Shown here: positions 44,940 to 53,164 of the stretch, in pieces
Layout of the letters: the number at the start of each line of letters is the position of its first letter
Numbering within the stretch: the first letter of the stretch is position 1
From: Hymenobacter terricola
GTDB lineage: Bacteria > Bacteroidota > Bacteroidia > Cytophagales > Hymenobacteraceae
Direction of reading: 5' to 3'
Length of the DNA stretch: 64,000 nt
Assembly: GCF_017921975.2 (NCBI RefSeq)
Contig: NZ_JAGEMO020000009.1
Location: forward strand, 1 to 64,000
Notes under the pieces: model-generated
Seen by the model: only the letters and a program-made list of their open reading frames with translations
The model's database searches: none
What the model was told of the DNA's origin: nothing
Program-made: the position numbers and the translations under genes

Positions 44940-46454
44940 TTACTGAGCGAGTGAAGGAGCCGAGCTGGCGCGGACGGCGGACGGCGCGGGAGCCCCGACG
45001 GGCTGGCCGCGCATCAGCAGCAAGTAGGCGCCGCCCGATACCAGGAAGCCCACAAACCAGGCGTAGTTGTACACGGCCACCAGGCCCGGCCACACCGTGC
45101 CTTTGTCGAGCACGCCAATGGCGGTGAGGAAGCCCGGCACGTTGGGCAGAATGCCAACGATGAGGGCGATGATGGCCGCCGGATTGAAGCCGTTGCGGTA
45201 GGCGTAGCGGCCGTGGTATTGGTACAGGTCGGGCAGGTCGAGCTGTTGCTTGCGGATGAGATAATAGTCCACAATCATGATGCCGCCGATGGGCCCGAGC
45301 AGGCCGGAATACCCTACCAGCCAGGTAAATATGTAGCCGGAAGGGTCGGCGATTAGCTTCCAGGGGAAGATGAGCACGCCGAGCACGCCGGTGATGTAGC
45401 CGCCGGTTTTGAAGCTGATGCGGGCGGGCGAGAAGTTGGCGAAGTCGTTGGCCGGACTCACGATGTTGGCCGCAATATTGGTGGCCAGCGTGGACAGAGC
45501 CACCGCCAGCATGGCCGCGCTCACCAGCAGCTTGCTGTCGAAACGGCCCGCCAGCACCACCGGGTCCCAGATGGTTTTGCCGTAGATAACCAGCGTGGCC
45601 GATGTAACCACCACACCCACAAAGGAAAACAGGGTCATCGACGTGGGAAGGCCAATGGCCTGGCCCATCTGCTGGGCGCGCTGGCTGGTGGCGTAGCGCG
45701 TGAAATCGGGAATGTTGAGCGAGAGCGTGGCCCAGAAGCCCACCATGCCCGTGAGCGAGGGAAAGAAGAAGGCCCAGAACTGCGCGCTGGACGTGAATTT
45801 GCTCGGCTGCGCCAGTATCGGCCCTAGTCCGTGGCCGGCAGAAATGGCCCACCACAACAGCGCCAAGGCCGCGAATGGCAGAAAAAATGCCTTGAATACC
45901 AGTAGCTTGCGAATGCTGTCGACGCCTTTGTGCACCACATACATGTTCAGCAGCCAGAACAGGAAGAACAGAATGGCTGGCCCGGTAGCCAGTCCCCAGC
46001 TGGCCGGAAACACGGCCGGCAGCGTGGCCAGCGAAGGCACCCACAACACCGCCATCTGGTACAGCGCGTAGCCCCCAATCCAGGTCTGAATCCCGAACCA
46101 GCCGCAGGCGATGATGGCCCGCAGCAGCGCCGGCACATTGGCCCCGCGCACCCCGAAGCTGGCCCGCGCAAACACCGGGAACGGAATGCCGTACTGCGCG
46201 CCGGCCCGGCCATTCAACAGCATGGGCACCAGCACAATGCTGTTGCCCAGAAAGATGGTGAGCAGGGCCTCCCACCAGTTCATGCCGCCCTCGATGAGCG
46301 AACTGGCCAGCATGTAGGTGGGAATGCACAGGCTCATGCTAATCCAGAGCGCGGCGTAGTTGCCGGTGCCCCAGGTGCGCTCGGCCTGGGGCACGGGGGC
46401 CAGGTCGGGGCTGGTGAGGCCGGGGGCGGCGGGGAGGTTGGAAGCAGGCGTCAT
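44940..46454 (-). CDS. NCS1-family nucleobase/allantoin:cation symporter
   Basis: 504 aa, about twelve helices. NCS1 features: ERTWGTGNYAALWISMSLCI at the N-terminus, then LIEGGMNWWEALLTIFLGN, GIPFPVFARASFGVRGANVP, ACGWFGIQTWIGG and SLNIPDFTRYATSQRAQ, the last typical of the PucI/Mhp1 branch. Imports a nucleobase, hydantoin or allantoin with Na+ or H+. The pxp gene group starts right after its upstream repeat; a link between cyclic amide uptake and 5-oxoproline use is possible but the substrate is not defined. Confidence 0.88.
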   Translation of the reverse strand: MTPASNLPAAPGLTSPDLAPVPQAERTWGTGNYAALWISMSLCIPTYMLASSLIEGGMNWWEALLTIFLGNSIVLVPMLLNGRAGAQYGIPFPVFARASFGVRGANVPALLRAIIACGWFGIQTWIGGYALYQMAVLWVPSLATLPAVFPASWGLATGPAILFFLFWLLNMYVVHKGVDSIRKLLVFKAFFLPFAALALLWWAISAGHGLGPILAQPSKFTSSAQFWAFFFPSLTGMVGFWATLSLNIPDFTRYATSQRAQQMGQAIGLPTSMTLFSFVGVVVTSATLVIYGKTIWDPVVLAGRFDSKLLVSAAMLAVALSTLATNIAANIVSPANDFANFSPARISFKTGGYITGVLGVLIFPWKLIADPSGYIFTWLVGYSGLLGPIGGIMIVDYYLIRKQQLDLPDLYQYHGRYAYRNGFNPAAIIALIVGILPNVPGFLTAIGVLDKGTVWPGLVAVYNYAWFVGFLVSGGAYLLLMRGQPVGAPAPSAVRASSAPSLAQ

Positions 46455-46481
46455 AGCAATTTGCTGTAGTCAGGAAAACAA

Positions 46482-46583
46482 GAACGTCATGCTGAGCGAA
46501 GTCGAAGCATCTCGCTTGCGCAAGTAACTCAATCGATTGGATTAGTTGTGCGGTAGAGATGCTTCGGCAAGCTCAGCATGACG
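46482..46583. repeat. REP-like element (type 1) spanning the NRAMP-like gene end
   Basis: GAACGTCATGCTGAGCGAAG... and ...GGCAAGCTCAGCATGACGT arms, inner GAAGCATCTCGCTTGCGC / GCGGTAGAGATGCTTCGG. Supplies the last 13 codons and the stop of the NRAMP-like gene. Confidence 0.85.
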
Positions 46584-47810
46584 TGCTGTTGTTGCTCGCT
46601 CCCCGGGGCTGCGCAGCAGCGCGCCCACCTGCTGCACCAGCACGGGCACGCTCAGGCCGCCCATCACCAGCACCACGGCCCAGCCGGCGGCCAGCATCCA
46701 GCGCGGGTGGCGGTAGCCGCGCATCAGGCGCGGCGTGTTGGCGGCCACCAGCACGATGCCCAGGGCGATGGGCAGAATCAAGCCGTTGATGGCCCCGGCG
46801 AAAACCAGCAGCTGCGTGGGCTTGCCAATAAACACAAAAATGCTGGTTGACAAGATGATGAACACCGAAATACAGGCCCGCTCATAGCGCGCGAACACCG
46901 GGTGAAAGGTCTTGAAAAACGACACCGACGTGTAGGCCGCGCCCACCACCGAGGAAATGGCCGCGCTCCACAAAATCACCCCGAAAATGCGGAAGCCCAC
47001 CTCCCCGGCCGCCGCCCGGAACACGCCGGCCGCCGGGTTGTCGGCCTCCAACACGGCCCCGTGGCTGAGCACGCCCACAATGGCCAGAAACAGCACAAAC
47101 CGCATAATGGTGGAAATAACAATGCCGCTCACGGCGCTGCGCGTCACCTCGGCCTGGCTGCCAAGGCCTTTGATGCCCGCATCGAGCAGCCGATGCGCGC
47201 CCGAAAACGTGATGTAGCCGCCCACCGTGCCGCCCACAATCGTGACGATGGCCGCCGCGCTGATTTTCACCGGCAGCAGCGTGTGGTGCAGCACTTGCAG
47301 CAAGGGCGGGTGCGCGCTGAACGCAATGCCCAGCGTGAGCAGAATCTTAACGGTGCCGAGAATTTTGGTGAAGCCATCGAGCATTTTCCCGATTTCGCGC
47401 ACCCAGAACAGCAGCAGTGCCACGCCGCAGCTCACCATTGCGCCGTGCTCGAACGACATGCCCGTGAGCACGTTCAGCCCCAGTCCGCAGCCGGCAATGT
47501 TGCCGATGTTGAAGGCGAAACCACCCAGAATCACCAGGCCGGCCAGAAAATAACCCAGCCCCGGCAGCAGCCGGTTGGCCAGGTCCTGGGCCCGCAGCTC
47601 GCTCACCGTGAGGATGCGCCAGGTGTTGAGCTGCGCGCCCACGTCGAGCACCACCGACACCAGAATGACGAACCCGAAGCTGGTGAGCAGCTGCTGGGTA
47701 AACACCGTGGTCTGGGTGAGAAAGCCTGGCCCAATGGACGAATTCGCCATCAGAAAAGCCGCTCCCAGGCTGGCCCCGCCCCACCACCGGGCCTTGGGCA
47801 GCGGCCTCAT
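46542..47810 (-). CDS. NRAMP-superfamily permease of the YcsG type
   Basis: 422 aa, about eleven helices. It aligns to the NRAMP fold ([39 protein letters not shown]) but the metal-binding D-P-G-N of helix 1 reads S-S-I-G-P-G-F and the M-P-H of helix 6 is absent, so it is unlikely to carry Mn or Fe. B. subtilis YcsG sits in the same place next to the 5-oxoprolinase genes, which suggests transport of 5-oxoproline or a similar compound. Start overlaps the pxpA stop by 4 bases (ATGA). The C-terminal [14 protein letters not shown] is encoded by a REP-like element. Confidence 0.8.
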   Translation of the reverse strand: MRPLPKARWWGGASLGAAFLMANSSIGPGFLTQTTVFTQQLLTSFGFVILVSVVLDVGAQLNTWRILTVSELRAQDLANRLLPGLGYFLAGLVILGGFAFNIGNIAGCGLGLNVLTGMSFEHGAMVSCGVALLLFWVREIGKMLDGFTKILGTVKILLTLGIAFSAHPPLLQVLHHTLLPVKISAAAIVTIVGGTVGGYITFSGAHRLLDAGIKGLGSQAEVTRSAVSGIVISTIMRFVLFLAIVGVLSHGAVLEADNPAAGVFRAAAGEVGFRIFGVILWSAAISSVVGAAYTSVSFFKTFHPVFARYERACISVFIILSTSIFVFIGKPTQLLVFAGAINGLILPIALGIVLVAANTPRLMRGYRHPRWMLAAGWAVVLVMGGLSVPVLVQQVGALLRSPGERATTARHAELAEASLPHN

Positions 47811-48589
47811 TTAGCCGCGGCCGGCCGGCCCGCTTGCAGCTGCACGCCGGCCTGGCGCAGCTCTTTACTGAGGCGTTGGGCAAATTCCAGCGCGTGGGCG
47901 CCGTCGCCGTGCAGGCACACCGTATCGGCCCGGAGGGCTACGTCGGTGCCCTGCTGGGTGCGCACCCCGCCGCCCTGCACCATGCGCAGCACTTGGGCAA
48001 TGGCCACGTCGGCGCTGGTAATGAGGGCGTCGGGCTGGCGGCGGGGCGTGAGGGTGCCGTTGGCTTGGTAGGTGCGGTCGGCGAAGACTTCGTGGGCAGT
48101 TTTCAGGCCGAGCTTTTCGCCGGCTTTGGTCAGCTCCGAGCCGGCCAGGCCGTAGAGCGTGAGGTCGGGCTGCACTTTGTACACGGCTTCGGCAATGGCT
48201 TCGGCCAGCGCGGCGTTGGTGGCGGCCATGTTGTAGAGCGCGCCGTGGGGCTTGAGGTGGCGCAGCTGGCCGCCCTCGGCCTTCACTATGGCGTTGATGG
48301 CCCCCAACTGGTACACCGTCATATCAAAAGCCTCTTCGGCCGAAATGGCCATATCGCGCCGGCCAAAACCCACCAAATCGGGCAGGCCGGGGTGGGCGCC
48401 TAGGGCCACGCCGTGCGGTAGCGCGGCGCGCACGGTGGCCTTCATCACGGCCGGGTCGCCGGCGTGGAAGCCGCAGGCAATGTTGGCCGAAGTAATGAAG
48501 GGCATCAGGGCCGCGTCGTTGCCCAGGGTCCAGGCCCCGAAGCTTTCGCCCATGTCGCAGTTCAGGTCAATGGAGTAGGTTTGGGGCAT
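47807..48589 (-). CDS. pxpA: 5-oxoprolinase subunit A (LamB/YcsF)
   Basis: 260 aa. ATP-dependent opening of 5-oxoproline to glutamate together with PxpB and PxpC. Family motifs: [53 protein letters not shown] and [14 protein letters not shown]. Length normal. Coupled to the NRAMP-like permease by a 4-base overlap; pxpC ends 64 bases upstream, with half a REP-like element in between (48618-48645). Confidence 0.93.
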   Translation of the reverse strand: MPQTYSIDLNCDMGESFGAWTLGNDAALMPFITSANIACGFHAGDPAVMKATVRAALPHGVALGAHPGLPDLVGFGRRDMAISAEEAFDMTVYQLGAINAIVKAEGGQLRHLKPHGALYNMAATNAALAEAIAEAVYKVQPDLTLYGLAGSELTKAGEKLGLKTAHEVFADRTYQANGTLTPRRQPDALITSADVAIAQVLRMVQGGGVRTQQGTDVALRADTVCLHGDGAHALEFAQRLSKELRQAGVQLQAGRPAAAK

Positions 48590-48617
48590 AGGGGCGGGGT
48601 AGTTGATTTAGTGTAAA

Positions 48618-48645
48618 AGAACGTCAGAGTCAGGCTGAGCATGAC
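48618..48645. repeat. Fragment of a REP-like element
   Basis: AAGAACGTCAG and GGCTGAGCATGACGGTCT, the two outer arms of the type 1 element joined with most of the middle lost. Confidence 0.6.
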
Positions 48646-48653
48646 GGTCTGTA

Positions 48654-49655
48654 CTAGTTCCCAAAGACCGCCGCAATGCCCCGCCGCAACGCCTGCACCT
48701 GCCGTTCCTGCGCAAGGTACAGCGCCTGCGCCTCCGGCAGCGACACTTCCTGAAACCGCAGCCGCTGGCCCGGGGCCGCCTGGGCCAGCACCGAAAAATC
48801 GGCCGAAATAACCTGCGCCAGGCGCGGATAGCCGCCCGTCGTCTGGTGGTCGGCGAGGAGCGCGATGGGCTGCCCACCGGCCGGCACCTGCACTGTTCCG
48901 AACGTGACGGCGCTGGATAGCAGCTCCGTTTCTTCTATTCGTTCCAGTTTTGGGCCTTGCAGGCGGTAGCCCATGCGGTCGGCTTCGGCGGTGATGGTAA
49001 ACGACTCGCGCCAAAAGGCCTGCTGGCTTTTCGCTGAAAACTGCTCGTATTCCGGCCCGCGCAGGGCGCGAACGAAGGGGCTGCGGCGCGGTGTGGGGCA
49101 GAGGTCCGGGCCGGGCGTCCAGCGGGCCTGGGCCCAGGCGGTACCCTGGCGAACCAAGGCTTGCTGAAGCGTAGCACTGGCATCAGAAGCCTCCCCGATG
49201 GGCAGCTCATCGCCGGCCCGCAGGGCCCGGCCGTGCAGCCCGCCGAAGCCCGCACGAAGGTAGGTGGCGCGGCTGCCGAGCACCAGCGGCACGGCCACAC
49301 CACCCGCCACCGCGAGGTAGGCGCGGCACCCCGCCACGGCCGCGCCGAAGGCCAGCGTTGCGCCGGCCACCACCCAGATGGTCCGGTGCTGGCCCACCGG
49401 CTGGCCGTTAATGGTAGGGGAGAGGTGGGCGCCGGTGAGGGCAATGAGCTGGTCGGTTTCGAAGCTGATGGCAGGCCCGAGGAGGGTGATTTCCAGGCCG
49501 GCGGCGTTTTCCTCATTCCCCACCAATAAATTGGCCACGCGCAAGGCCACCGCATCGGCCGCGCCGCTCACGATGATGCCATCCTGTTGGTAGCCGAAGC
49601 GGCCGAGGTCCTGCACGGTGGTCAGGAGACCGGGACGGAGAATACGCAGGCTCAT
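48654..49655 (-). CDS. pxpC: 5-oxoprolinase subunit C (biotin-dependent carboxylase-like, KipA)
   Basis: 333 aa. Motifs of the KipA/PxpC family: ILRPGLLTTVQDLGRFGYQ, GIIVSGAADAVALRVANLLV, GLEITLLGPAI, FTITAEADRMGYRLQGP and LLADHQTTGGYPRLAQVI. Works with PxpB in hydrolysis of 5-oxoproline; the former label allophanate hydrolase subunit 2 is not meant here because no urea carboxylase is present. In this window it lies after pxpB. Confidence 0.93.
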   Translation of the reverse strand: MSLRILRPGLLTTVQDLGRFGYQQDGIIVSGAADAVALRVANLLVGNEENAAGLEITLLGPAISFETDQLIALTGAHLSPTINGQPVGQHRTIWVVAGATLAFGAAVAGCRAYLAVAGGVAVPLVLGSRATYLRAGFGGLHGRALRAGDELPIGEASDASATLQQALVRQGTAWAQARWTPGPDLCPTPRRSPFVRALRGPEYEQFSAKSQQAFWRESFTITAEADRMGYRLQGPKLERIEETELLSSAVTFGTVQVPAGGQPIALLADHQTTGGYPRLAQVISADFSVLAQAAPGQRLRFQEVSLPEAQALYLAQERQVQALRRGIAAVFGN

Positions 49656-49657
49656 GA

Positions 49658-49739
49658 GTAGCGCGAACTTTGTAGTTCGCGTCGCTGTGCGTTCAATTGC
49701 ACAACGGCGCGGGGACGCGAACTACAAAGTTCGCGCTAC
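49658..49739. repeat. 26-bp perfect inverted repeat between pxpB and pxpC
   Basis: Arms 49658-49683 and 49714-49739 are exact complements (core GCGCGAACTTTGTAGTTCGC), 30 bases apart. The right arm contains the pxpB stop codon. Confidence 0.9.
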
Positions 49740-50467
49740 AATAGATTTCGAAACTCCTCTGCGCTGATGGGCACGAAGCGCAGGTGCTGGCCCGCCCGCA
49801 GCCGGCCGGGCGCCGACCATTCCGGGTTGAACAACCGCAGTGGGGTGCGGCCGATAAGCTGCCAGCCGCCCGGCGTGGGCAGCGAGTAAATGCCCGTTTG
49901 CGGCCCTGCGATGCCTACTGCGCCGGCCGGTACCAGTGCGCGTGGCTGTGGCCGGCGGGGCGTGGCCAGCCGCACATCCAGCCCGCCCAGGTACGGGAAG
50001 CCGGGCGCGAAACCAATCATGTGCACCAGGTATTCGGGAGCGGAATGCAGGGCAATAACTTCATCTGGCCTTAGCCCGGTATGGGCGGCAACGAAGGCTA
50101 AATCGGGCCCAAAATCACCCCCATAGCACACCGGGATTTCCACCACGGAATATGCCGCCGCTACCGATTCCCGGGCGGCGGGCAGCATCTTTTGCAGCAG
50201 TGCCGCCACCCGCTCATATGGCGGATGCTGGCCGTTTTCGCTCAGCAGCCACGGGTCGTAGTACACGGTGAGGGTGGTGAAGGCGGGCACGACTTCGCGC
50301 AAGCCCACGAACGGATGCCGCGCCAGGTAGGCGCTGAATGCCGCAATGGCGCGGTGCGTGGCCGCACCAATGCCGGTGCCAAATTCCAGCGCCACGGCCG
50401 CGTCGCCCAGCGGAAACAGCCGCACGGGCAGCGGGCTTTCGGCAGGTGGCGGCAGGGCGAAACTCAT
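49736..50467 (-). CDS. pxpB: 5-oxoprolinase subunit B (KipI)
   Basis: 243 aa from the ATG at 50467 (MSFALPPPAESP). Cyclophilin-like KipI fold: VRLFPLGDAAVALEFGTGIG, FTTLTVYYDPWLL, IPVCYGGDFGPDLAFVA, HMIGFAPGFPYLGGLD and VPAGAVGIAGPQTGIYSLPTPGGWQLIGRTP in two parts, the glycine-rich end being diagnostic. In B. subtilis KipI also inhibits the sporulation kinase KinA; that role is not expected here. First gene of the pxpB-pxpC-pxpA-permease group. Confidence 0.93.
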   Translation of the reverse strand: MSFALPPPAESPLPVRLFPLGDAAVALEFGTGIGAATHRAIAAFSAYLARHPFVGLREVVPAFTTLTVYYDPWLLSENGQHPPYERVAALLQKMLPAARESVAAAYSVVEIPVCYGGDFGPDLAFVAAHTGLRPDEVIALHSAPEYLVHMIGFAPGFPYLGGLDVRLATPRRPQPRALVPAGAVGIAGPQTGIYSLPTPGGWQLIGRTPLRLFNPEWSAPGRLRAGQHLRFVPISAEEFRNLL

Positions 50468-50511
50468 GGGGCGGCGGTTACTTTTGGGGCTTTTAGCACC
50501 GGGGACTTCCA

Positions 50512-50935
50512 ATGAAAATTAGCTTCCGTAAATATGGCGGGGCCGGGGCGGTTGCGCTCGCGCTGCTTGGCGCCGCCTGCCAGCGCCAGCCTATGTTCAC
50601 CGCCGTGGTGCCGCCCGCCCGGCCCCGCCCCGCTGCGGCTGCCGCGCCGGCCCCGGCCGTTGTTCCCGACCCGCCCGTTACCACCGGCGTGTCCGAAACC
50701 CCTGGCCGTGGCGCGCAAGCGTGCCATCAGCGGCGTGGCCTACAGCCTCCCCCTGACCATTCCGGCCCGGGAAACAGCGCCCATCGAAGCCATCGAGCTG
50801 ATTGGCTTTGAGCACTGGCAGCCGCAGCGCTGGGCCGTGCAGGGCGCGATTTCGGAGCTGCTCCAGCATGAGTGCGACCACCTCGACGGCGTGCTCCGTA
50901 CCATGCGAGCCCTCGACCCACAGGCATTCCGGTGG
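50512..50935 (+). pseudogene. Composite gene relic: lipoprotein/M1-like N-terminus joined to a peptide deformylase C-terminus
   Basis: Frame 1 from ATG 50512 gives a lipoprotein signal (VALALLGAAC) and an Ala/Pro linker to about 50700. The reading then makes sense only in another frame: RAISGVAYSLPLTIPARETA and IEAIELIGFEHWQ, which resemble the first strands of exported M1 aminopeptidases. Without a break this runs into AISELLQHECDHLDGVLRTM, the H-E-x-x-H zinc motif and following residues of peptide deformylase, minus the G-x-G-x-A-A-x-Q and E-G-C-L-S motifs. So two unrelated fragments are fused by deletion and one carries a frameshift. The M1 part is the less certain. Confidence 0.55.
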
Positions 50936-50968
50936 CGGCCTTGGCGGGCTTGGTGGTCGGGGCGCTTC

Positions 50969-51478
50969 CTACAGCGGCTTCTCCAGCACCAGCAGCACCA
51001 GCGGCTGCCTGGGGATGCCGAAGCGCGGGTCGGCGGGGAAGGGCTCGGTGGCCCCGGTCTGGCGGTAGCCCTGGCGCTCGTAGTACGCAATGAGCTCGGC
51101 GCGGACGGAAATCACGGTCATTTTGCTGATGGTGCAGCCGTGCTGGCGGCCGTAGTCCTCGGCGGCGCGGAGCAGGAATTTGCCCACGCCCCGGCCCTGA
51201 CCGGCGGGGTTCACGGCCAGCATGGACAGGTAGACCAGCGGCCCGCGCGCCTGCACGTGGAAACTGCCCAGCAGCTCGCCTTCCTCGCCCAGGCCCAGCA
51301 AAATGGCCGCATCGGGCAGGGCCAGCAGGTCGAGCAGGCCGGCTTCATCGATGCGCTGGCCGTCGAGCAGGTCGGCCTCCGTGGTCCAGCCCTGGCGGGC
51401 AGTTTCGCCCCGGTAGGCGGCATTCACGAACTGGGTGAGGCGGGGCGCGTCGGCGGGAGTGGCGGTGGTGAGAATCAT
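50969..51478 (-). CDS. GNAT family N-acetyltransferase
   Basis: 169 aa. GNAT core: GELLGSFHVQARGPLVYLSM, LAVNPAGQGRGVGKFLLRAA with the Q/R-x-x-G-x-G/A acetyl-CoA loop (QGRGVG), and AYYERQGYRQTG at the C-terminus. Typical length of a single-domain small-molecule acetyltransferase. Convergent with the composite relic on its left; the betaine transporter on its right points the same way. Confidence 0.85.
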   Translation of the reverse strand: MILTTATPADAPRLTQFVNAAYRGETARQGWTTEADLLDGQRIDEAGLLDLLALPDAAILLGLGEEGELLGSFHVQARGPLVYLSMLAVNPAGQGRGVGKFLLRAAEDYGRQHGCTISKMTVISVRAELIAYYERQGYRQTGATEPFPADPRFGIPRQPLVLLVLEKPL

Positions 51479-51592
51479 GGAACGAAAGTAGCGTTTTTGG
51501 ACAGAGTCAGGGCCGTAAAAAGGGGTTTAACGGAGCAATCGCCTCTCTCGGTGAACCTCCTTTTTACTCTCCTGACTCTGTGCGAAACAATT

Positions 51593-53164
51593 CTACCGCC
51601 GCAAATACCCGCCCAGGTCCGATACGCTCACGATGCCCAGCTGCTGCGCCTGCTGACCGCGCATGAGCAGCGCGTAGGTGTTGTTGAAACCCAGCGGCGC
51701 CAGCCATTCCAGCCCGAAGCGGCGACGGAATTCGGCGCGCACGTAGTTCAGCACTGCCGCCGGCTGCCCGCCCAGCGAGTCGACCACGGCCGGTTGCGGC
51801 TGCAGCAGCACCAAAAGGCCCGTGCCGGTGTATTCGGGGTACATATCGATGGCCCCGTCGCGCAGGGCTTCGAAGCAGATGGTGGTGCCGCCCAGGCCGG
51901 TTTTGGTTTCCACGGCCAGGTCGGTATTGCCCCGAATGAGGGCGGCGTACATCTCGGCCAGAATGTATTGCTCGGCAAAAATCTTGGAGCCGAGTTTCAC
52001 CACGGGCGCGCCCGCCACGGCCGGGCGCGGGGCCAGCCACAGCCCGCGCCGCCGCAAAAAGGCCTCGGCAATGGCTTTGGGGGGCTGGTGCAGGTAGTCG
52101 GCGCGGTAGTTCAAATCGGTCATCACCGAATCGGAAATCTGATTATCCAGCTTGGCCAGCACGGCCGTTAGCTCGGGGTGCTCACGCAGCAGCGCGGGGC
52201 GCACCACCGGCACGGCGTAGTAGGGCGGGAACACGCGGCGGTCGTCGCGCAGCACGCGCAGGCCGTAGGCCCGGATGCGGCCGTCGGTGCTGTAGCCGTC
52301 AATCACGTCCACGTTGGCATTGCGGGCGGCCTCGTACACCAGCGCGGGGGCCAGCACCACGCTGGGCAGGTGCGTGAGGCCGTAGCTTTTGGTGAGGCCC
52401 GGCAGCCCATCGGCCCGGCCCACAAACTCGGGGCTGAAGCCGGCCAGCAGCCTGCCCGTGGCGCGCGGCAGCAGATACAGCCCACCCAGCAGCGGCAGCG
52501 CCACCAGCAGCGCCGCGCCCACCTGCCCCAGGCGGCGCGTGCTCAGCTTCTGCACGCCGCCCAGCAGCGCATCGAAAGCCAGCGCCAGCCCGGCGGCGGG
52601 CAGTGCCCCGGCCAGTATCATCACCGGGTTGTTGAGCGCAATGCCGCCGAAGATGAACTCGCCCAGCCCGCCCGCCGCCACGTAGGCCGCCAGCGTGGCC
52701 ACGCCCACGTTTATTACCGTGGCCGTGCGGATGCCAGCCATGAGCACGGGCAGCGCCAGCGGCAATTCCACGCGGCGCAGCACCTGCCCATCCGTCAGGC
52801 CCAGGCCCCGGGCGGCTTCCACCACGGCCGGCGGCACGCCCCGGATTCCTTCCAGCGTGTTGCGAATAATGGGCAGCAGCGAATACAGAAACAGCGCGAA
52901 AATGGCCGGTTTGGGCCCGATGCCCATCAACGGAATCAGGAAGCCGAGCAGGGCGATGCTGGGCACCGTCTGAAGCACGCCGGCCACCCCCAGCACGGCC
53001 GGCGCCCAACGCGGCTTGCGCGACAAAAACAGCCCCAGCGGCACGCCCAGCAGCACCCCCAGCAGCAGCGAGCCCGCCGTGAGGCCGATGTGCTGCAAAG
53101 TTTGCTCGCCCAGCTTGCCGGCCTGCTCGTGCCAGAAAGTGAGGAGGGCGCTTAGCGTTTCCAT
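51593..53164 (-). CDS. Betaine/choline ABC transporter permease fused to a circularly permuted binding domain
   Basis: 523 aa. Residues 1-225 are an OpuCB-type permease with the EAA-like loop VVEAARGLGLTDGQVLRRVE. The rest is an OpuCC/ProX-type binding domain in reversed order. It begins with what is normally the second half (RADGLPGLTKSYGL, VDVIDGYSTDGRIRAYGLRVL, RRVFPPYYAVPVV, SVMTDLNYRADYLHQPPKAI) and ends with the normal first half (VVKLGSKIFAEQYILAEMYA, GLGGTTICFEALRDG, IDMYPEYTGTGL, WLAPLGFNNTYALL, SVSDLGGYLRR). The ATPase gene overlaps its start by 13 bases. Confidence 0.88.
   Translation of the reverse strand: METLSALLTFWHEQAGKLGEQTLQHIGLTAGSLLLGVLLGVPLGLFLSRKPRWAPAVLGVAGVLQTVPSIALLGFLIPLMGIGPKPAIFALFLYSLLPIIRNTLEGIRGVPPAVVEAARGLGLTDGQVLRRVELPLALPVLMAGIRTATVINVGVATLAAYVAAGGLGEFIFGGIALNNPVMILAGALPAAGLALAFDALLGGVQKLSTRRLGQVGAALLVALPLLGGLYLLPRATGRLLAGFSPEFVGRADGLPGLTKSYGLTHLPSVVLAPALVYEAARNANVDVIDGYSTDGRIRAYGLRVLRDDRRVFPPYYAVPVVRPALLREHPELTAVLAKLDNQISDSVMTDLNYRADYLHQPPKAIAEAFLRRRGLWLAPRPAVAGAPVVKLGSKIFAEQYILAEMYAALIRGNTDLAVETKTGLGGTTICFEALRDGAIDMYPEYTGTGLLVLLQPQPAVVDSLGGQPAAVLNYVRAEFRRRFGLEWLAPLGFNNTYALLMRGQQAQQLGIVSVSDLGGYLRR

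Noticed and set aside
44875..46329. 484-residue minus-strand frame overlapping the NCS1 gene
   Set aside because: Out-of-frame shadow of a clear twelve-helix transporter.
48654..50467. Allophanate hydrolase subunits for urea breakdown
   Set aside because: PxpB/PxpC are next to pxpA and a YcsG-like permease and there is no urea carboxylase, so 5-oxoprolinase is the proper reading.
50534..52171. 545-residue plus-strand frame
   Set aside because: Only its first 130 codons, part of the composite relic, resemble known proteins; the rest is antisense to the GNAT gene and the ABC transporter.
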